Notes: generated from the sequence alone by a model not told the origin. A DNA stretch of 64,000 bases from Streptomyces sp. NBC_00377 (GCF_036075115.1 NZ_CP107958.1:4092001-4156000), one strand, 5' to 3'. Positions 8,282-18,868 are shown, counted from the stretch's first letter. Made by a program: numbers and translations.

Positions 8282-8799
8282 GGAAGACCTCATGGAGACG
8301 GGGACAGAGGAAACCACCCGGCGTGAACCTCCGCCGGAGTGGCCATCCCTTGGTAACCCCGAAGCCCACAAGCCCTCAAACGTGTGATCTACGACGGAAC
8401 CTAGTACTTCACCCCAAAACTTCCCACTTCTTGACAGAACCACCTTTCCGGACACTTACGACACCAGCCCACCTGGGAGGCCGGAACGTTAACCGGACCC
8501 CGGGAGGCTTATGTCCTTTTTGCTCCTAATTGAGCTACGACTAGTCGACCTAGTAGCACCCAAACCGCCTGTGCCGCATGTCACCGGCCTCCCCCGGCAA
8601 GGGACTTCGGAATGTGACGGCGGCTACTCCCTTGCCCCGTAGGCCACTTGTGACCCCGCTCACGTCGCGTGCACGGGTCTGTGATCAGGCTCTCATCGGC
8701 CTCTACCGTCCAGTAACCCGCTGGTTCCCCTCAGGCCACTCCCAGCGATCAGCATGCTCACGACACCCGGCAGCGCAAGGACGCGAGAGGACCCCACAC
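8282..8799. other. Intergenic region between divergent secreted-enzyme genes
   Basis: 518 bp without a convincing gene. It is less GC-rich than its surroundings and must hold the promoters and leaders of the M23 peptidase (minus) and the HAD phosphatase (plus). The minus-strand leader is long enough for a structured RNA, but I did not recognise the ydaO (c-di-AMP) riboswitch signature known from some Streptomyces cell-wall hydrolase genes. Confidence 0.5.
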
Positions 8800-9447
8800 A
8801 TGACCAGAGGCACCTGGACGCGCCGCACAGCCCTGACCGCCGCCGCGACGGCAGCCGTCACGGCGATGGCCATCCCGGTCGGCGCCCAGGCCGCGACGGC
8901 CACCGGCACCTCCTCCGTCACCACCACGACCGCTACCGCGACCGCTGCGGAGGACGTCGACTACGCCACCTGGCAACAGGACTGCAAGACGGTGATGACC
9001 CAGGCCCTGCCGACGCTGAAGCAGCGCATCGCCGCCACCAAGCCGGGTGAGAAGCAGGCGATCGTCTTCGACATCGACAACACCACCCTGGAGACCGACT
9101 TCGGCTTCAGCTACCCGCAGCCGGCCAACAAGCCGGTCCTCGACGTGGCCAAGTACGCCCAGGAGCACGGCGTCTCCCTGTTCTTCGTCACCGCCCGTCC
9201 GGGCATCATCTCCGGGGTGACCGACTACAACCTCAAGAACGTCGGCTACAAGGTCTCCGGCCTGTACGTGCGCGGCTTCCTCGACCTCTTCAAGGACGTC
9301 GCCGCCTACAAGACCGCCCAGCGCGTCGACATCGAGTCCAAGGGCTACACGATCATCGCGAACATCGGCAACAGCGCCACCGACCTGTCGGGCGGCCACG
9401 CCGAGACGACGTACAAACTCCCGGACTACGACGGCCAGCTGTCATAA
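8800..9447 (+). CDS. Secreted HAD-superfamily acid phosphatase (class B/IIIB type)
   Basis: 215 aa. Signal peptide at about 1-31 (RRTALTAAATAAVTAMAIPVGAQA). HAD motif I is FDIDNTT with nucleophile Asp91 and general acid/base Asp93; motif II is FFVTAR with Thr131; the acidic motif is NIGNSATDLSGG with Asp194. This matches the secreted acid phosphatase family (HAD, class IIIB) that removes phosphate from small organic phosphates outside the cell. ATG at 8800 follows GAGAGG at nine bases. A strong terminator follows the gene. The substrate is not predictable. Confidence 0.88.
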   Translation: MTRGTWTRRTALTAAATAAVTAMAIPVGAQAATATGTSSVTTTTATATAAEDVDYATWQQDCKTVMTQALPTLKQRIAATKPGEKQAIVFDIDNTTLETDFGFSYPQPANKPVLDVAKYAQEHGVSLFFVTARPGIISGVTDYNLKNVGYKVSGLYVRGFLDLFKDVAAYKTAQRVDIESKGYTIIANIGNSATDLSGGHAETTYKLPDYDGQLS

Positions 9448-9458
9448 GCCCCTGGGGG

Positions 9459-9483
9459 CCTCGGGCCCTTGCAGGGCCCGAGG
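9459..9483 (+). terminator. Intrinsic terminator after the HAD phosphatase
   Basis: CCTCGGGCCCT (9459-9469) and AGGGCCCGAGG (9473-9483) form a perfect 11-bp stem with a 3-nt loop, 12 bp after the stop codon. Confidence 0.75.
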
Positions 9484-9733
9484 GGAAGCCGGCGGCCCGT
9501 GCGCGTGCGGCGCAGCGCTTGTGGGGCCTTGCGTGAGCCCGCCCGGCGAAGCTCGCCGGGCGGCGTGTGGGCAGGCCGTAGGGCCGGTACGGCGGAGCCG
9601 GCCCAGCTCACGCCGCGCACACCACAGGCCCTGCGGCCCTGTCGACCCGCGCGGCCCGTGCTGGGGAGCCCTCTGGGGCCGGCCCTGCGTGAGCCCTGCG
9701 ACAGGGCCTGCCGGGCCGCCGCTCGGTGCGAGG

Positions 9734-10340
9734 GCAGGCCGTACGGCCCCTGAAGCCAGTCCGGCGGGGCCCGCCGGGCGGCGCATCGTGCGGCACAAAG
9801 CCCGCCGGGGCGCACGGTGCGCGGGCAGGCCGTGCGGCCCCTGCGGCCCATGAGGCCGGTGCCCCGGAGCCCGCCGGGCGGCGCACCATACGGCAAAGCC
9901 CGCCGGGGCGCGCGACGCCTGGGCAGGCCGTACGGCCCCTGAAGCCAGTCCGGCGGAGCCCGCCGTGCGGCACAAAGCCCCGCCGGGACGCGCGGTGCCT
10001 GGGCAGGCCGTGCGGCGCCTGCGGCCAGTGCGGCGGAGCCCGCCGGGCGGCACACCGTCGGCACAAAGCCCGCCGGGGCGCGCGGCGCTTAGGCAGGCCT
10101 TGCGGCCCCTGAAGCCAGCCCGGCGGAGCCCGCCGGGCGGCACACCGTCGGCACAAAGCCCGCCGGGGCGCGCGGCGCTTAGGCAGGCCTTGCGGCCCCT
10201 GAAGCCAGCCCGGCGGAGCCCGCCGGGCGGCGCACAGTGCGGCAAAAAAGCCCCCGCGGCGCGCGGCGCCTAGGCAGGCCATACGGCCCGTGGGCCCATG
10301 AGGTTGGCGCCGCGGAGCCCGCCGGGCGGCGCGTGCGCAG
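9734..10340. repeat. Array of about seven tandem GC-rich repeats, unit about 90 bp
   Basis: The word GCAGGCC recurs at 9734, 9825, 9923, 10003, 10093, 10183 and 10274, giving spacings of 91, 98, 80, 90, 90 and 91 bp. The copies starting at 10031 and 10121 are identical over about 90 bp and continue into the copy at 10211; outer copies are more diverged. Each unit holds the hairpin CGGCGG-AGC-CCGCCG and a second GCCCGCCGGGGC-like element. The variable unit length (80-98) argues against a protein-coding role. It lies between two genes that each have their own terminator. Confidence 0.85.
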
Positions 10341-10522
10341 GTCCTGCGGCCCGGGCGGCAGGGCCGCTCGGCAGGCGGCGCGTGCGCAGGTCCTGCGGAC
10401 CGTGCGCGGGCGGCGAAGCCTTCGGTCCGTGCGGGGCCGGGTCGGGCAGAGCGAGGGCAGCGCCAGGCCGTGAGGAGGCCGTGCGGGCCCGTGCAGGCCG
10501 TGCGCAGCGCGGGAACGCATAC

Positions 10523-10558
10523 GAAAGGGGCCGGTGCTGAGAAGCACCGGCCCCTTTC
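10523..10558 (-). terminator. Intrinsic terminator of clpC
   Basis: GAAAGGGGCCGGTGCT (10523-10538) and AGCACCGGCCCCTTTC (10543-10558), a perfect 16-bp stem with a 4-nt loop, 21 bp beyond the clpC stop codon. Confidence 0.85.
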
Positions 10559-10578
10559 TCCGCTCAGCCCCCGGAGGG

Positions 10579-13104
<2,526 letters not shown>

Positions 13105-13578
13105 CGTTAATCGCTCCTCAGAGCGGTCAGGCAGTGGGGGGAACTTCCCCTCCCTGTCCTTCCGCAGCTTAGTCCCGCAAGCGGGGACCGCTCATTCCAA
13201 CTGCCGACACCGTCGATGGCCTCCTGACCCCGAACGCCGACATCTGCTCCAACCCGATGGTGCGAGACGATGTTCCCGCAGGCCAGGCAGTTACCCCAGT
13301 CGCCAGTACGCCGATGGCGAACGTGAGACGGCCTTTCCTGCGTGTCGCCCCCTCCCACTAGGGATGTCTTACCCGCTGCGACCGACAGTCCATGCCGTGA
13401 GCGCCGGTTCCCTCCGCTACGGGCGAACAACCTTGCGTCTCCCGACACCCCGGCACGCCCCATTTGTCGACACGCCATGCATCCGCCCGAACACCCAGCG
13501 TAACTCCCGGGCCTTTTCGGCGGTTGCACTTGGCATGGTTGGCTCAGTCCCGTCGGCTGTCCGCTCGGCCGCCGCTGC
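13105..13578. other. Region between clpC and the divergent hypothetical gene
   Basis: 474 bp with lower GC and no codon bias on either strand. It should carry the clpC promoter and leader (minus) and the promoter of the plus-strand gene. An open frame on the plus strand covers it but looks non-coding. The ClgR-like box at 13309-13322 is the only element I can support. Confidence 0.5.
13309..13322 (-). promoter_or_regulatory. ClgR-like activator box upstream of clpC
   Basis: On the minus strand the sequence reads GTTCGC-CATCG-GCG, matching the GTTCGC-N5-GCG pattern remembered for ClgR, the activator of clp and lon genes in Streptomyces. It lies about 205-218 bp upstream of the clpC start codon. 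The match and position are seen; binding is inferred. Confidence 0.55.
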
Positions 13579-14194
13579 GATGTCCACGGTTCCCCTTCCC
13601 CGAAGTCCGCTCGGTCCGGATGGTCCGGCCGACCGGCTCCGCGGCTGGTACGAGAACGAACTGGGCTGGGCGACGGTGCCCGGGGAGCCGGTACGACTTT
13701 TGGTGGGCGAGTGCTTCGACGTGCTCGAAGTGCCGGCCGAGGCGGGCCTCCCGGCGCTGCGGCGGCTCGCGCCGGGCACACCGGTGGCCGTCCTGGGCGA
13801 CCGGATGCGGCTGCTGGTGGCGGCGGGCGGCGCGGAGGAGGTGCCGGGGATCCTGCGGTGGCTGGAGTGGGGCGCGCTGCCGGTGGATCTGAGGGCGATC
13901 GGCGCGGGCGGGCTCATCGAGGCGCCTCCGCGGCCCACGGACCGGGGCACGGAGCAGGACCACGTTCAGGAACGAAGGCCGGGCCTGAACGGTCCGGGGC
14001 CGGTGCAGGGGGCCGCCGTCTGGATGCGACCCCCCGTGGCAGGGCGCGAGGCGCAGGCCTCGCTGCCGACGATGTCGGCGCTGGGGGGCGTTGGGGGCGC
14101 CCCCGATCTCGTTCGGCTGGTGGGCACGCTGGCGACCCACTGTCACCGTGCCCGGCTGCGGCGCGCGAGCGCTCAGCCGTTGGCCTTCTCGTAG
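13579..14194 (+). CDS. Conserved Streptomyces hypothetical protein (Prim-Pol-like N-terminal domain)
   Basis: About 204 aa from the ATG at 13579. The core WYENELGWATVPGEPVRLLVG...FDVLEVPAEAG resembles the N-terminal 'bifunctional DNA primase/polymerase' domain found in many actinobacterial proteins, but the catalytic acidic residues of a working Prim-Pol are not evident, so a nucleotidyl-transfer role should not be assumed. The start is uncertain: ATG at 13534 and 13364 are also in frame and none has a good binding site. The last 22 bp overlap the 3' end of lsr2 on the other strand. It matches by position the gene beside lsr2 in S. coelicolor. Confidence 0.7.
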
Positions 14195-14508
14195 GCCTCG
14201 CGAATGGACGCCGGAACGCGGCCGCGGTCATTGACCTCGTAACCGTTCTCCTTGGCCCACGCACGGATCTGAGCGGTGTCCTGGCTGCCGCCGGAAGCGA
14301 CACGCGCCTTTCCACGCCCACCCGCGGCACGGCCTCCGGTACGCCGCCCACCCTTCACGTAGGGCTCGAGAAGTCCACGGAGCTTGTCCGCATTGGTAGT
14401 GGTGAGATCGATCTCGTAGGTCTTGCCGTCCAACGCGAACGTCACGGTCTCGTCCGCCTCGCCGCCGTCGAGGTCGTCGACAAGAAGGACCTGAACCTTC
14501 TGTGCCAC
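14173..14508 (-). CDS. lsr2: Nucleoid-associated protein Lsr2
   Basis: 111 aa from GTG at 14508, preceded by AAAGGA; the in-frame ATG at 14523 sits in the binding-site region and is unlikely. Lsr2 is an H-NS-like xenogeneic silencer that bridges AT-rich DNA. N-terminal dimerisation domain (1-60, QVLLVDDLDGGEADETVTF) and C-terminal DNA-binding domain (75-111) with the AT-hook-like RGR at 95-97. Its promoter carries an unusual palindrome. In Streptomyces it represses many specialised-metabolite clusters. Confidence 0.95.
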   Translation of the reverse strand: MAQKVQVLLVDDLDGGEADETVTFALDGKTYEIDLTTTNADKLRGLLEPYVKGGRRTGGRAAGGRGKARVASGGSQDTAQIRAWAKENGYEVNDRGRVPASIREAYEKANG

Positions 14509-14574
14509 CGGATTTCCTTTCATCGAAAACGTGAGGGTCGGGGGTCCGCGGCGTCCGCCGTTTAGCCGCGCCCT

Positions 14575-14603
14575 GTTATATGCAGTACTGCAGTACGTCG
14601 GAA
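14575..14603 (-). promoter_or_regulatory. lsr2 promoter with 12-bp palindrome in the spacer
   Basis: On the minus strand a -10 TATAAC (14575-14580) is preceded at 17 bp by TTCCGA (14598-14603). Between them lies the perfect palindrome TGCAGTACTGCA (14581-14592), which is also part of a tandem GCAGTAC repeat. A palindrome between -35 and -10 is a typical repressor site; the protein that binds is unknown and could be Lsr2 itself or another regulator. Confidence 0.5.
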
Positions 14604-14733
14604 AGCAAACCGCTTTTGCTGAGAAAACACAAACCCCCGGCAGAGACCGGCAGCCCGCTCCTCGCCCGGAAACGTGCGCGTTTCGGACATAGGGAACCCG
14701 ACAGTGCGGGTCGTTGTGAATGGGCGTCGACGA

Positions 14734-15282
14734 TCACAGATGCAGAAGCATCCGGCTGTTGCCCAAGGTGTTCGGTTTCACTCGTTCGAGTCCGAGGAAC
14801 TCCGCTACGCCCTCGTCATAGGAACGCAGCAGCTCCGCGTAGACATCGGTGTCGACCGGCGTCTCGCCGATCTCCACGAAGCCGTGCTTGCCGAAGAAGT
14901 CCACTTCGAAGGTCAGGCAGAAAACCCGGCGAACGCCGAGCCAGCGCGCGGTGTGGAGCAACTTCTCCAACAACTGGTGCCCGACGCCGGCACCCTTCAG
15001 CCCGGGCTTCACCGCGAGAGTGCGGACTTCCGCCAGGTCTTCCCACATCACGTGCAGGGCTCCGCAGCCGACCACCTCGGCGTTGTCGTCGCGTTCGGCG
15101 ACCCAGAACTCCTGGATGTCCTCGTAAAGGGTCACCGTCGCTTTGTCGAGCAGGATGCCGCCGCGGACGTAGGCGTCAAGGAGACGGCGCACGGCGAAGA
15201 CATCGCCGGTCCTGGCCCGGCGGACGGTGATGGCTTTAGCGGTGACTTCGCGGTTCTCGGCCGAGGGACTCTCTGCTGACAT
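14734..15282 (-). CDS. argA: Amino-acid N-acetyltransferase, short ArgA type (N-acetylglutamate synthase)
   Basis: 182 aa GNAT-fold protein. It resembles, from memory, the short actinobacterial ArgA of Mycobacterium tuberculosis (Rv2747), with EFWVAE...VVGCGALHVMW, EVRTLAVKP, GVGHQLLEKLL (acetyl-CoA loop) and VKPNTLGNSRMLL at the end. It makes N-acetylglutamate, the first step of arginine synthesis, and lacks the amino-acid-kinase domain of classical ArgA. No ribosome binding site is evident at the ATG 15282. Nine bases separate it from the BlaI-type gene upstream, so the two are probably cotranscribed. It lies away from the main arg cluster. Confidence 0.85.
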   Translation of the reverse strand: MSAESPSAENREVTAKAITVRRARTGDVFAVRRLLDAYVRGGILLDKATVTLYEDIQEFWVAERDDNAEVVGCGALHVMWEDLAEVRTLAVKPGLKGAGVGHQLLEKLLHTARWLGVRRVFCLTFEVDFFGKHGFVEIGETPVDTDVYAELLRSYDEGVAEFLGLERVKPNTLGNSRMLLHL

Positions 15283-15291
15283 GTGCGGACG

Positions 15292-15744
15292 CTATCGCCC
15301 GTCGGCCTCCGTCGCCGAGCCGGGGTTCTCACCGGTACTCCCCGTACTCCCGGGACTCCCCGCAGTCGCGGGTTCGGCGGTTTCGGGACCCTGGACGATG
15401 CGCACGGCGTCGCGCAGCGCGTACCGCTGTTCCTCGCTCATCATCCCGAAGAAGGCGACGAGAGCGGCGCCGGGGTTGTCGCTCTGCGCCCAGGCCTCGT
15501 TCATGAGGGCGGCCGCGTAGGCGGCGCGGGTCGAGACCGCCTCATATCGATAGGCCCGGCCTTCCGCTTCACGGCGCACCCAGCCCTTCTGATGGAGATT
15601 GTCCAAAACGGTCATCACCGTGGTGTAGGCGATGGACCGTTCCTGCTGAAGGTCTTCCAGGACTTCTCGAACGGTCACCGGGCGGTTCCACTTCCACACC
15701 CGCGTCATGACCGCGTCTTCGAGTTCTCCCAATGGGCGAGGCAC
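15292..15744 (-). CDS. BlaI/MecI/CopY-family transcriptional regulator
   Basis: 150 aa from GTG at 15744. Winged-helix domain (1-80: LGELEDAVMTRVW, VTVREVLEDL, AYTTVMTVLDNLHQKGWV), typical of penicillinase-repressor-family proteins that bind TACA-like or other short palindromes as dimers. The tail (120-150) is Ser/Gly/Glu-rich and probably disordered. There is no Shine-Dalgarno sequence and a -10-like TATTGT lies close upstream on the minus strand, so a leaderless transcript is possible. A GTTCAGAAC palindrome touches the start. No BlaR1-type sensor is next to it. Targets unknown; argA is the nearest candidate. Confidence 0.85.
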   Translation of the reverse strand: MPRPLGELEDAVMTRVWKWNRPVTVREVLEDLQQERSIAYTTVMTVLDNLHQKGWVRREAEGRAYRYEAVSTRAAYAAALMNEAWAQSDNPGAALVAFFGMMSEEQRYALRDAVRIVQGPETAEPATAGSPGSTGSTGENPGSATEADGR

Positions 15745-15745
15745 A

Positions 15746-15754
15746 GTTCAGAAC
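15746..15754. promoter_or_regulatory. Possible autoregulatory palindrome at the BlaI-type gene start
   Basis: GTTCAGAAC, a 9-bp palindrome (GTTC-A-GAAC), lies one base upstream of the GTG start in a position where a bound repressor would block transcription. Short and therefore only suggestive. Confidence 0.25.
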
Positions 15755-15818
15755 AATAGTGGGAGATCTCGCCAATCGCGTGCCGGACGGGCACTTTCTT
15801 CGGCAAACGGAACAAAGA

Positions 15819-15850
15819 GGGCGCACGGCTCCGAAAGGAGCCGCACGCCC
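15819..15850 (-). terminator. Hairpin terminator after the small membrane protein
   Basis: GGGCGCACGGCTCC (15819-15832) and GGAGCCGCACGCCC (15837-15850) pair over CGGCTCC/GGAGCCG and GGGCG/CGCCC with a small internal mismatch and a GAAA loop. Confidence 0.6.
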
Positions 15851-15878
15851 GAGGGGGTGCGGAAGCGTCGTGGGCCGG

Positions 15879-16058
15879 TCAGGCCTCGGGGCCCGCGGAG
15901 GCCTGCCGGGCGCCGTCCGCGCGCGTGAGGACGGCGTCGACGGCGGCGTCCTCCTTGGCCTTGTTGGCGCCTCCCTGGGTCTTCACGATCACCCTGATCA
16001 CACCGACGAAGAACACGGCCATGACGACGGGAGGCACGAGCGCGGAGACGTAGTCCAT
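15879..16058 (-). CDS. Small single-pass membrane protein, conserved hypothetical
   Basis: 59 aa from ATG at 16058. One membrane helix (about 5-27: SALVPPVVMAVFFVGVIRVIV) followed by a charged tail (KTQGGANKAKEDAAVDAVLTRADGA). I recall very similar small proteins in other Streptomyces at this locus; none has a known function. A longer frame from 16088 adds ten residues without support. Followed by a hairpin terminator. Confidence 0.7.
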   Translation of the reverse strand: MDYVSALVPPVVMAVFFVGVIRVIVKTQGGANKAKEDAAVDAVLTRADGARQASAGPEA

Positions 16059-16109
16059 GGGTCCAGAGTAGCCAGAAGGGGACGGCACACCGGGGCGGGG
16101 TCGCCCGCG

Positions 16110-16829
16110 TCAGCCGGCCGCCAGCCGTCGCTGCTCGGGATCGGCGGGCGGCGGAGCCGGTTTGCGGCGCGGGAAGACCTCGCCCGGCGTCGGAACGGGC
16201 CGGCGGGCGGGCTCGGGGGCCGAGGGCTCGACGGGGACCGGACCGGGAGCGGGGGCCGGTTGCCCGGCGGGCTTCTTGCGCGGTTCCTCGACCGGGCGTC
16301 CGCCCTGATCCCCGGCGGCTACGGGCGTCCGCGCCCAGCCCTGCCCGGAGAGCCCCCCGGGAAGGGCCTGAAGGCGCGTACGGGACGCCGGGACGGTGGC
16401 GGTGGCCACGGGGGACCGCTGAGCCGTGCGACGGGCCAGACGGGCGCGCACGTCCCGTTCGGCGAGCACCTGGCAGCGGGCCAGGAGGACGGCTGCGGCG
16501 GGGTTGCCGCGCAGGGCGCGCAGGGCTGCGAGGTCGTCGGCATCAGGCTGGTAGCCGGCGGCCAGGACCTCCTTGAGGAGCGTGAGGTACCCGGCGGCCG
16601 TGCCCGGGAGGGCGGCGCGGTACCGGGCGAGGTCGGCCACCAGGAAGGCCCGCAGTCGGGCGGCCTCGCTCATCGCCTCGTCGAGGGACTCGGCGAGGCG
16701 ATGGCAGTCCTGGATGTCCTCGGCGGAGACGGGGCCGGGGTGGAGGGCGAGGGCGAGGGCGCGTCGGAGCACACGCAGCTCCTCCGAGCCGAAGGCCATA
16801 CCGCCGCGGGATCCGTAGGGCGTGGGCAT
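16110..16829 (-). CDS. Conserved hypothetical protein with Pro-rich tail
   Basis: 239 aa. The N-terminal half (about 12-130) is predicted mostly helical (SEELRVLRRALALALHPG, AEDIQDCHRLAESLDEAMSEAARLRAFLVADLARYR, YLTLLKEVLAAG). The C-terminal half is Pro/Ala/Arg-rich and probably disordered. I do not recognise a functional domain. ATG at 16829 or the later one at 16799 (MAFGSEE) could be the start; neither has a clear binding site. Stand-alone on the minus strand, between a small membrane protein and coaX. Confidence 0.65.
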   Translation of the reverse strand: MPTPYGSRGGMAFGSEELRVLRRALALALHPGPVSAEDIQDCHRLAESLDEAMSEAARLRAFLVADLARYRAALPGTAAGYLTLLKEVLAAGYQPDADDLAALRALRGNPAAAVLLARCQVLAERDVRARLARRTAQRSPVATATVPASRTRLQALPGGLSGQGWARTPVAAGDQGGRPVEEPRKKPAGQPAPAPGPVPVEPSAPEPARRPVPTPGEVFPRRKPAPPPADPEQRRLAAG

Positions 16830-17047
16830 GCCCGCGACGATACGCGCTAATCAGACAAATTCGACATAAGGTGCGGGTGTGGCGCGCCAGCGATCCGTCC
16901 CCGTGCCTCCGGTGGCCTTCGTGCCCTGGCGACCGCAGTGGTCGATCGGGTCGGACCGGCTCGGGTGGGGTCGGACAGGCGCCGCCCGCCCCGACCCTGC
17001 CCGGACGCCGGCCCCGGCCCCGACTCCCCCCGGGGGAGACGTTCCGC

Positions 17048-17845
17048 TCACATGCGCGACACGTTCCGCTCGTACACCAGGCGCAGCCCGATCAGCGTCA
17101 GCCACGGCTCGTGTTCGTCGATCACGGTGGCCTCACCGAGCACCGTCGGCGCGAGTCCGCCCGTCGCGATCACCGTGACCTCGTCCGGGTCGTCCGCCAG
17201 CTCGCGGGCCATCCGGGTCACCACGCCGTCGACCTGGCCGGCGAACCCGTACACGATCCCGGACTGCATCGCCTCGACCGTGTTCTTGCCGATCACGCTC
17301 CGGGGCCGGGCCAGCTCGATCTTGCGCAGCTGCGCCGCCTTGACGCCGAGGGCGTCGACGGAGATCTCGATGCCGGGGGCGATCACCCCGCCGACGTACT
17401 CCCCGCGCGCGGAGACCGCGTCGAACGTCGTCGCCGTGCCGAAGTCGACGACGATCGCCGGGCCGCCGTAGAGCTCGTTCGCCGCGACCGCGTTGATGAT
17501 GCGGTCGGCGCCGACCTCCTTGGGATTGTCGAACAGGATCGGCACGCCCGTCTTCACGCCGGGTTCGACTAGGACGGCCGGCACATCGCCGTAGTAGCGC
17601 CGGGTCACCTCGCGCAGCTCGTGCAGCACCGAAGGCACGGTGGCGCAGATCGCGATCCCGTCGATGCCGTCGCCCAGTTCGTCCCCGAGCAGCGGGTGCA
17701 TGCCCATCAGACCCTGAAGGAGCACGGCCAGTTCGTCCGCGGTGCGGCGGGCGTCGGTGGAGATCCGCCAGTGCTCGACGATGTCCTCACCGTCGAACAG
17801 GCCGAGCACGGTGTGCGTGTTGCCCACGTCGATCGTCAGCAGCAT
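17048..17845 (-). CDS. coaX: Type III pantothenate kinase
   Basis: 265 aa. Phosphorylates pantothenate, the first committed step of coenzyme A synthesis; type III enzymes are not feedback-inhibited by CoA. Actin-like ATPase-fold motifs: DVGNTHTVLGLF (6-17), KEVGADRIINA with the phosphate/pantothenate site, and VVDFGTATTFDAV. It starts 16 bp after the nadC stop and closes the five-gene operon DUF2520-panC-nadB-nadC-coaX. Confidence 0.94.
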   Translation of the reverse strand: MLLTIDVGNTHTVLGLFDGEDIVEHWRISTDARRTADELAVLLQGLMGMHPLLGDELGDGIDGIAICATVPSVLHELREVTRRYYGDVPAVLVEPGVKTGVPILFDNPKEVGADRIINAVAANELYGGPAIVVDFGTATTFDAVSARGEYVGGVIAPGIEISVDALGVKAAQLRKIELARPRSVIGKNTVEAMQSGIVYGFAGQVDGVVTRMARELADDPDEVTVIATGGLAPTVLGEATVIDEHEPWLTLIGLRLVYERNVSRM

Positions 17846-17861
17846 GGCCGGTCCCCGTTCC

Positions 17862-18863
17862 CTACTCCGCCGCTCGCAGATCCAGACCGATGTCCAGGAT
17901 CGGCGAGGAGTGCGTCAGGGCTCCGACGGCGAGGAAGTCGACGCCGGTGTCGGCGTACGTCTTGGCGTCGGCCAGGGTCAGCCGGCCCGACGCCTCGAGC
18001 AGGGCACGTCCGCCCGCGATGCCGACGGCCTCGGAGCACTCGTCGGGCGTGAAGTTGTCCAGGAGGATCAGGTCGGCGCCCGCGTCGACGACCTCCCGCA
18101 GCTGGTGCAGGGTGTCGACCTCGACCTCGATGGGCACGTCCGGGAAGGTGGCCCGCACGGCCTCGAAGGCCTGCGCGACACCGCCGGCCGCGACCACGTG
18201 GTTGTCCTTGACCAGCGCCGCGTCGGACAGCGACATCCGGTGGTTGACGCCTCCGCCACAGCGGACCGCGAACTTCTCCAGGGAGCGCAGCCCCGGGGTC
18301 GTCTTGCGGGTGTCACGCACGCGTGCCTCGGTGCCCGCAAGGGCGTCCGCCCACGCGCGCGTGGCGGTGGCGATGCCCGACAGCCGGCACAGCAGGTTGA
18401 GCGCGCTGCGCTCGGCGGTGAGGAGGTCACGGGTGCGGGTGGTGACGGACAGCAGCTTCTGTCCGGCCTCCACCAGGTCGCCGTCCTCGACGTGCCGCTC
18501 GACCTCGAACTCGTCCGTGCAGACGACCGAGACGACCGCCTCGGCGATCCTGAGGCCCGCGACCACGCCCGCTTCGCGCGCGGTGAAGTCGGCGGTGGCG
18601 ACCGCCTCTTCGGGGATGGTCGCGACGGTCGTCACGTCGACGCCGTGGGCCAGGTCCTCCTGGATGGCGACGTTGGCGATGTCCTCGACCTCCACGGGGT
18701 CGAGTCCGGCGTCGGACAGCAGCTGGGCGAGCGCGGGGTCGAGCCCGCACTCCGCGTATGCGGCGTATCCCTCGCCGGCGAAGTCCGTGTCTGCGTCCGT
18801 GCCGCAGGCACATCCGTCGCCGCAACCGCCGCTGGGGGCGAGGGGAAGGTCGGGGGTGCTCAC
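17862..18863 (-). CDS. nadC: Nicotinate-nucleotide pyrophosphorylase (quinolinate phosphoribosyltransferase)
   Basis: 333 aa from GTG at 18863; a GTG at 18872, overlapping the nadB stop codon, is an alternative. It converts quinolinate and PRPP into nicotinate mononucleotide in de novo NAD synthesis. Family segments: AIQEDLAHGVDVTT, RLSGIATATRAW, RDTRKTTPGLRSLEKFAVRCGGG, NHRMSLSDAALVKDNH, and IEVEVDTLHQLREV. The N-terminus has an extra 40-residue lead with a Cys cluster, C14-X3-C18-X-C20, not part of the catalytic fold. Translation is probably coupled to nadB. Confidence 0.93.
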   Translation of the reverse strand: MSTPDLPLAPSGGCGDGCACGTDADTDFAGEGYAAYAECGLDPALAQLLSDAGLDPVEVEDIANVAIQEDLAHGVDVTTVATIPEEAVATADFTAREAGVVAGLRIAEAVVSVVCTDEFEVERHVEDGDLVEAGQKLLSVTTRTRDLLTAERSALNLLCRLSGIATATRAWADALAGTEARVRDTRKTTPGLRSLEKFAVRCGGGVNHRMSLSDAALVKDNHVVAAGGVAQAFEAVRATFPDVPIEVEVDTLHQLREVVDAGADLILLDNFTPDECSEAVGIAGGRALLEASGRLTLADAKTYADTGVDFLAVGALTHSSPILDIGLDLRAAE

Positions 18864-18868
18864 TTCTG

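Larger units (their letters stand above)
9448..10578. other. 1.1-kb GC-rich intergenic region full of hairpins
   Basis: No gene is supported here. Several frames stay open only because the sequence is extremely GC-rich and the main repeat is close to 90 bp, a multiple of three; their translations are Ala/Pro/Arg/Gly repeats. Besides the repeat array listed separately there are strong hairpins, for example CGCCCGGCGA/TCGCCGGGCG near 9542-9563. The edges are occupied by the terminators of the phosphatase and of clpC. Confidence 0.7.

Noticed and set aside
8470..8560. tRNA-like sequence on the minus strand (TAGCTCAATTAGGAGC followed by a CAT-containing loop and a CCGG-flanked loop)
   Set aside because: The D loop lacks GG, the anticodon stem does not pair, position 33 is not U and the acceptor ends are not complementary.
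8282..8560. c-di-AMP (ydaO) riboswitch before the M23 peptidase
   Set aside because: Long leader and gene type suggested it, but the conserved ydaO segments were not recognised. A covariance-model search with RF00379 would settle it.
9734..10340. Repeat array as a CRISPR
   Set aside because: Units are about 90 bp and repeat over their whole length with no unique spacers; no cas genes.
9426..10547. Several Arg/Ala/Pro repeat proteins predicted in the 90-bp repeat array
   Set aside because: Unit length varies (80-98 bp) so the frame is not kept, no ribosome binding sites, and the frames are open on both strands.
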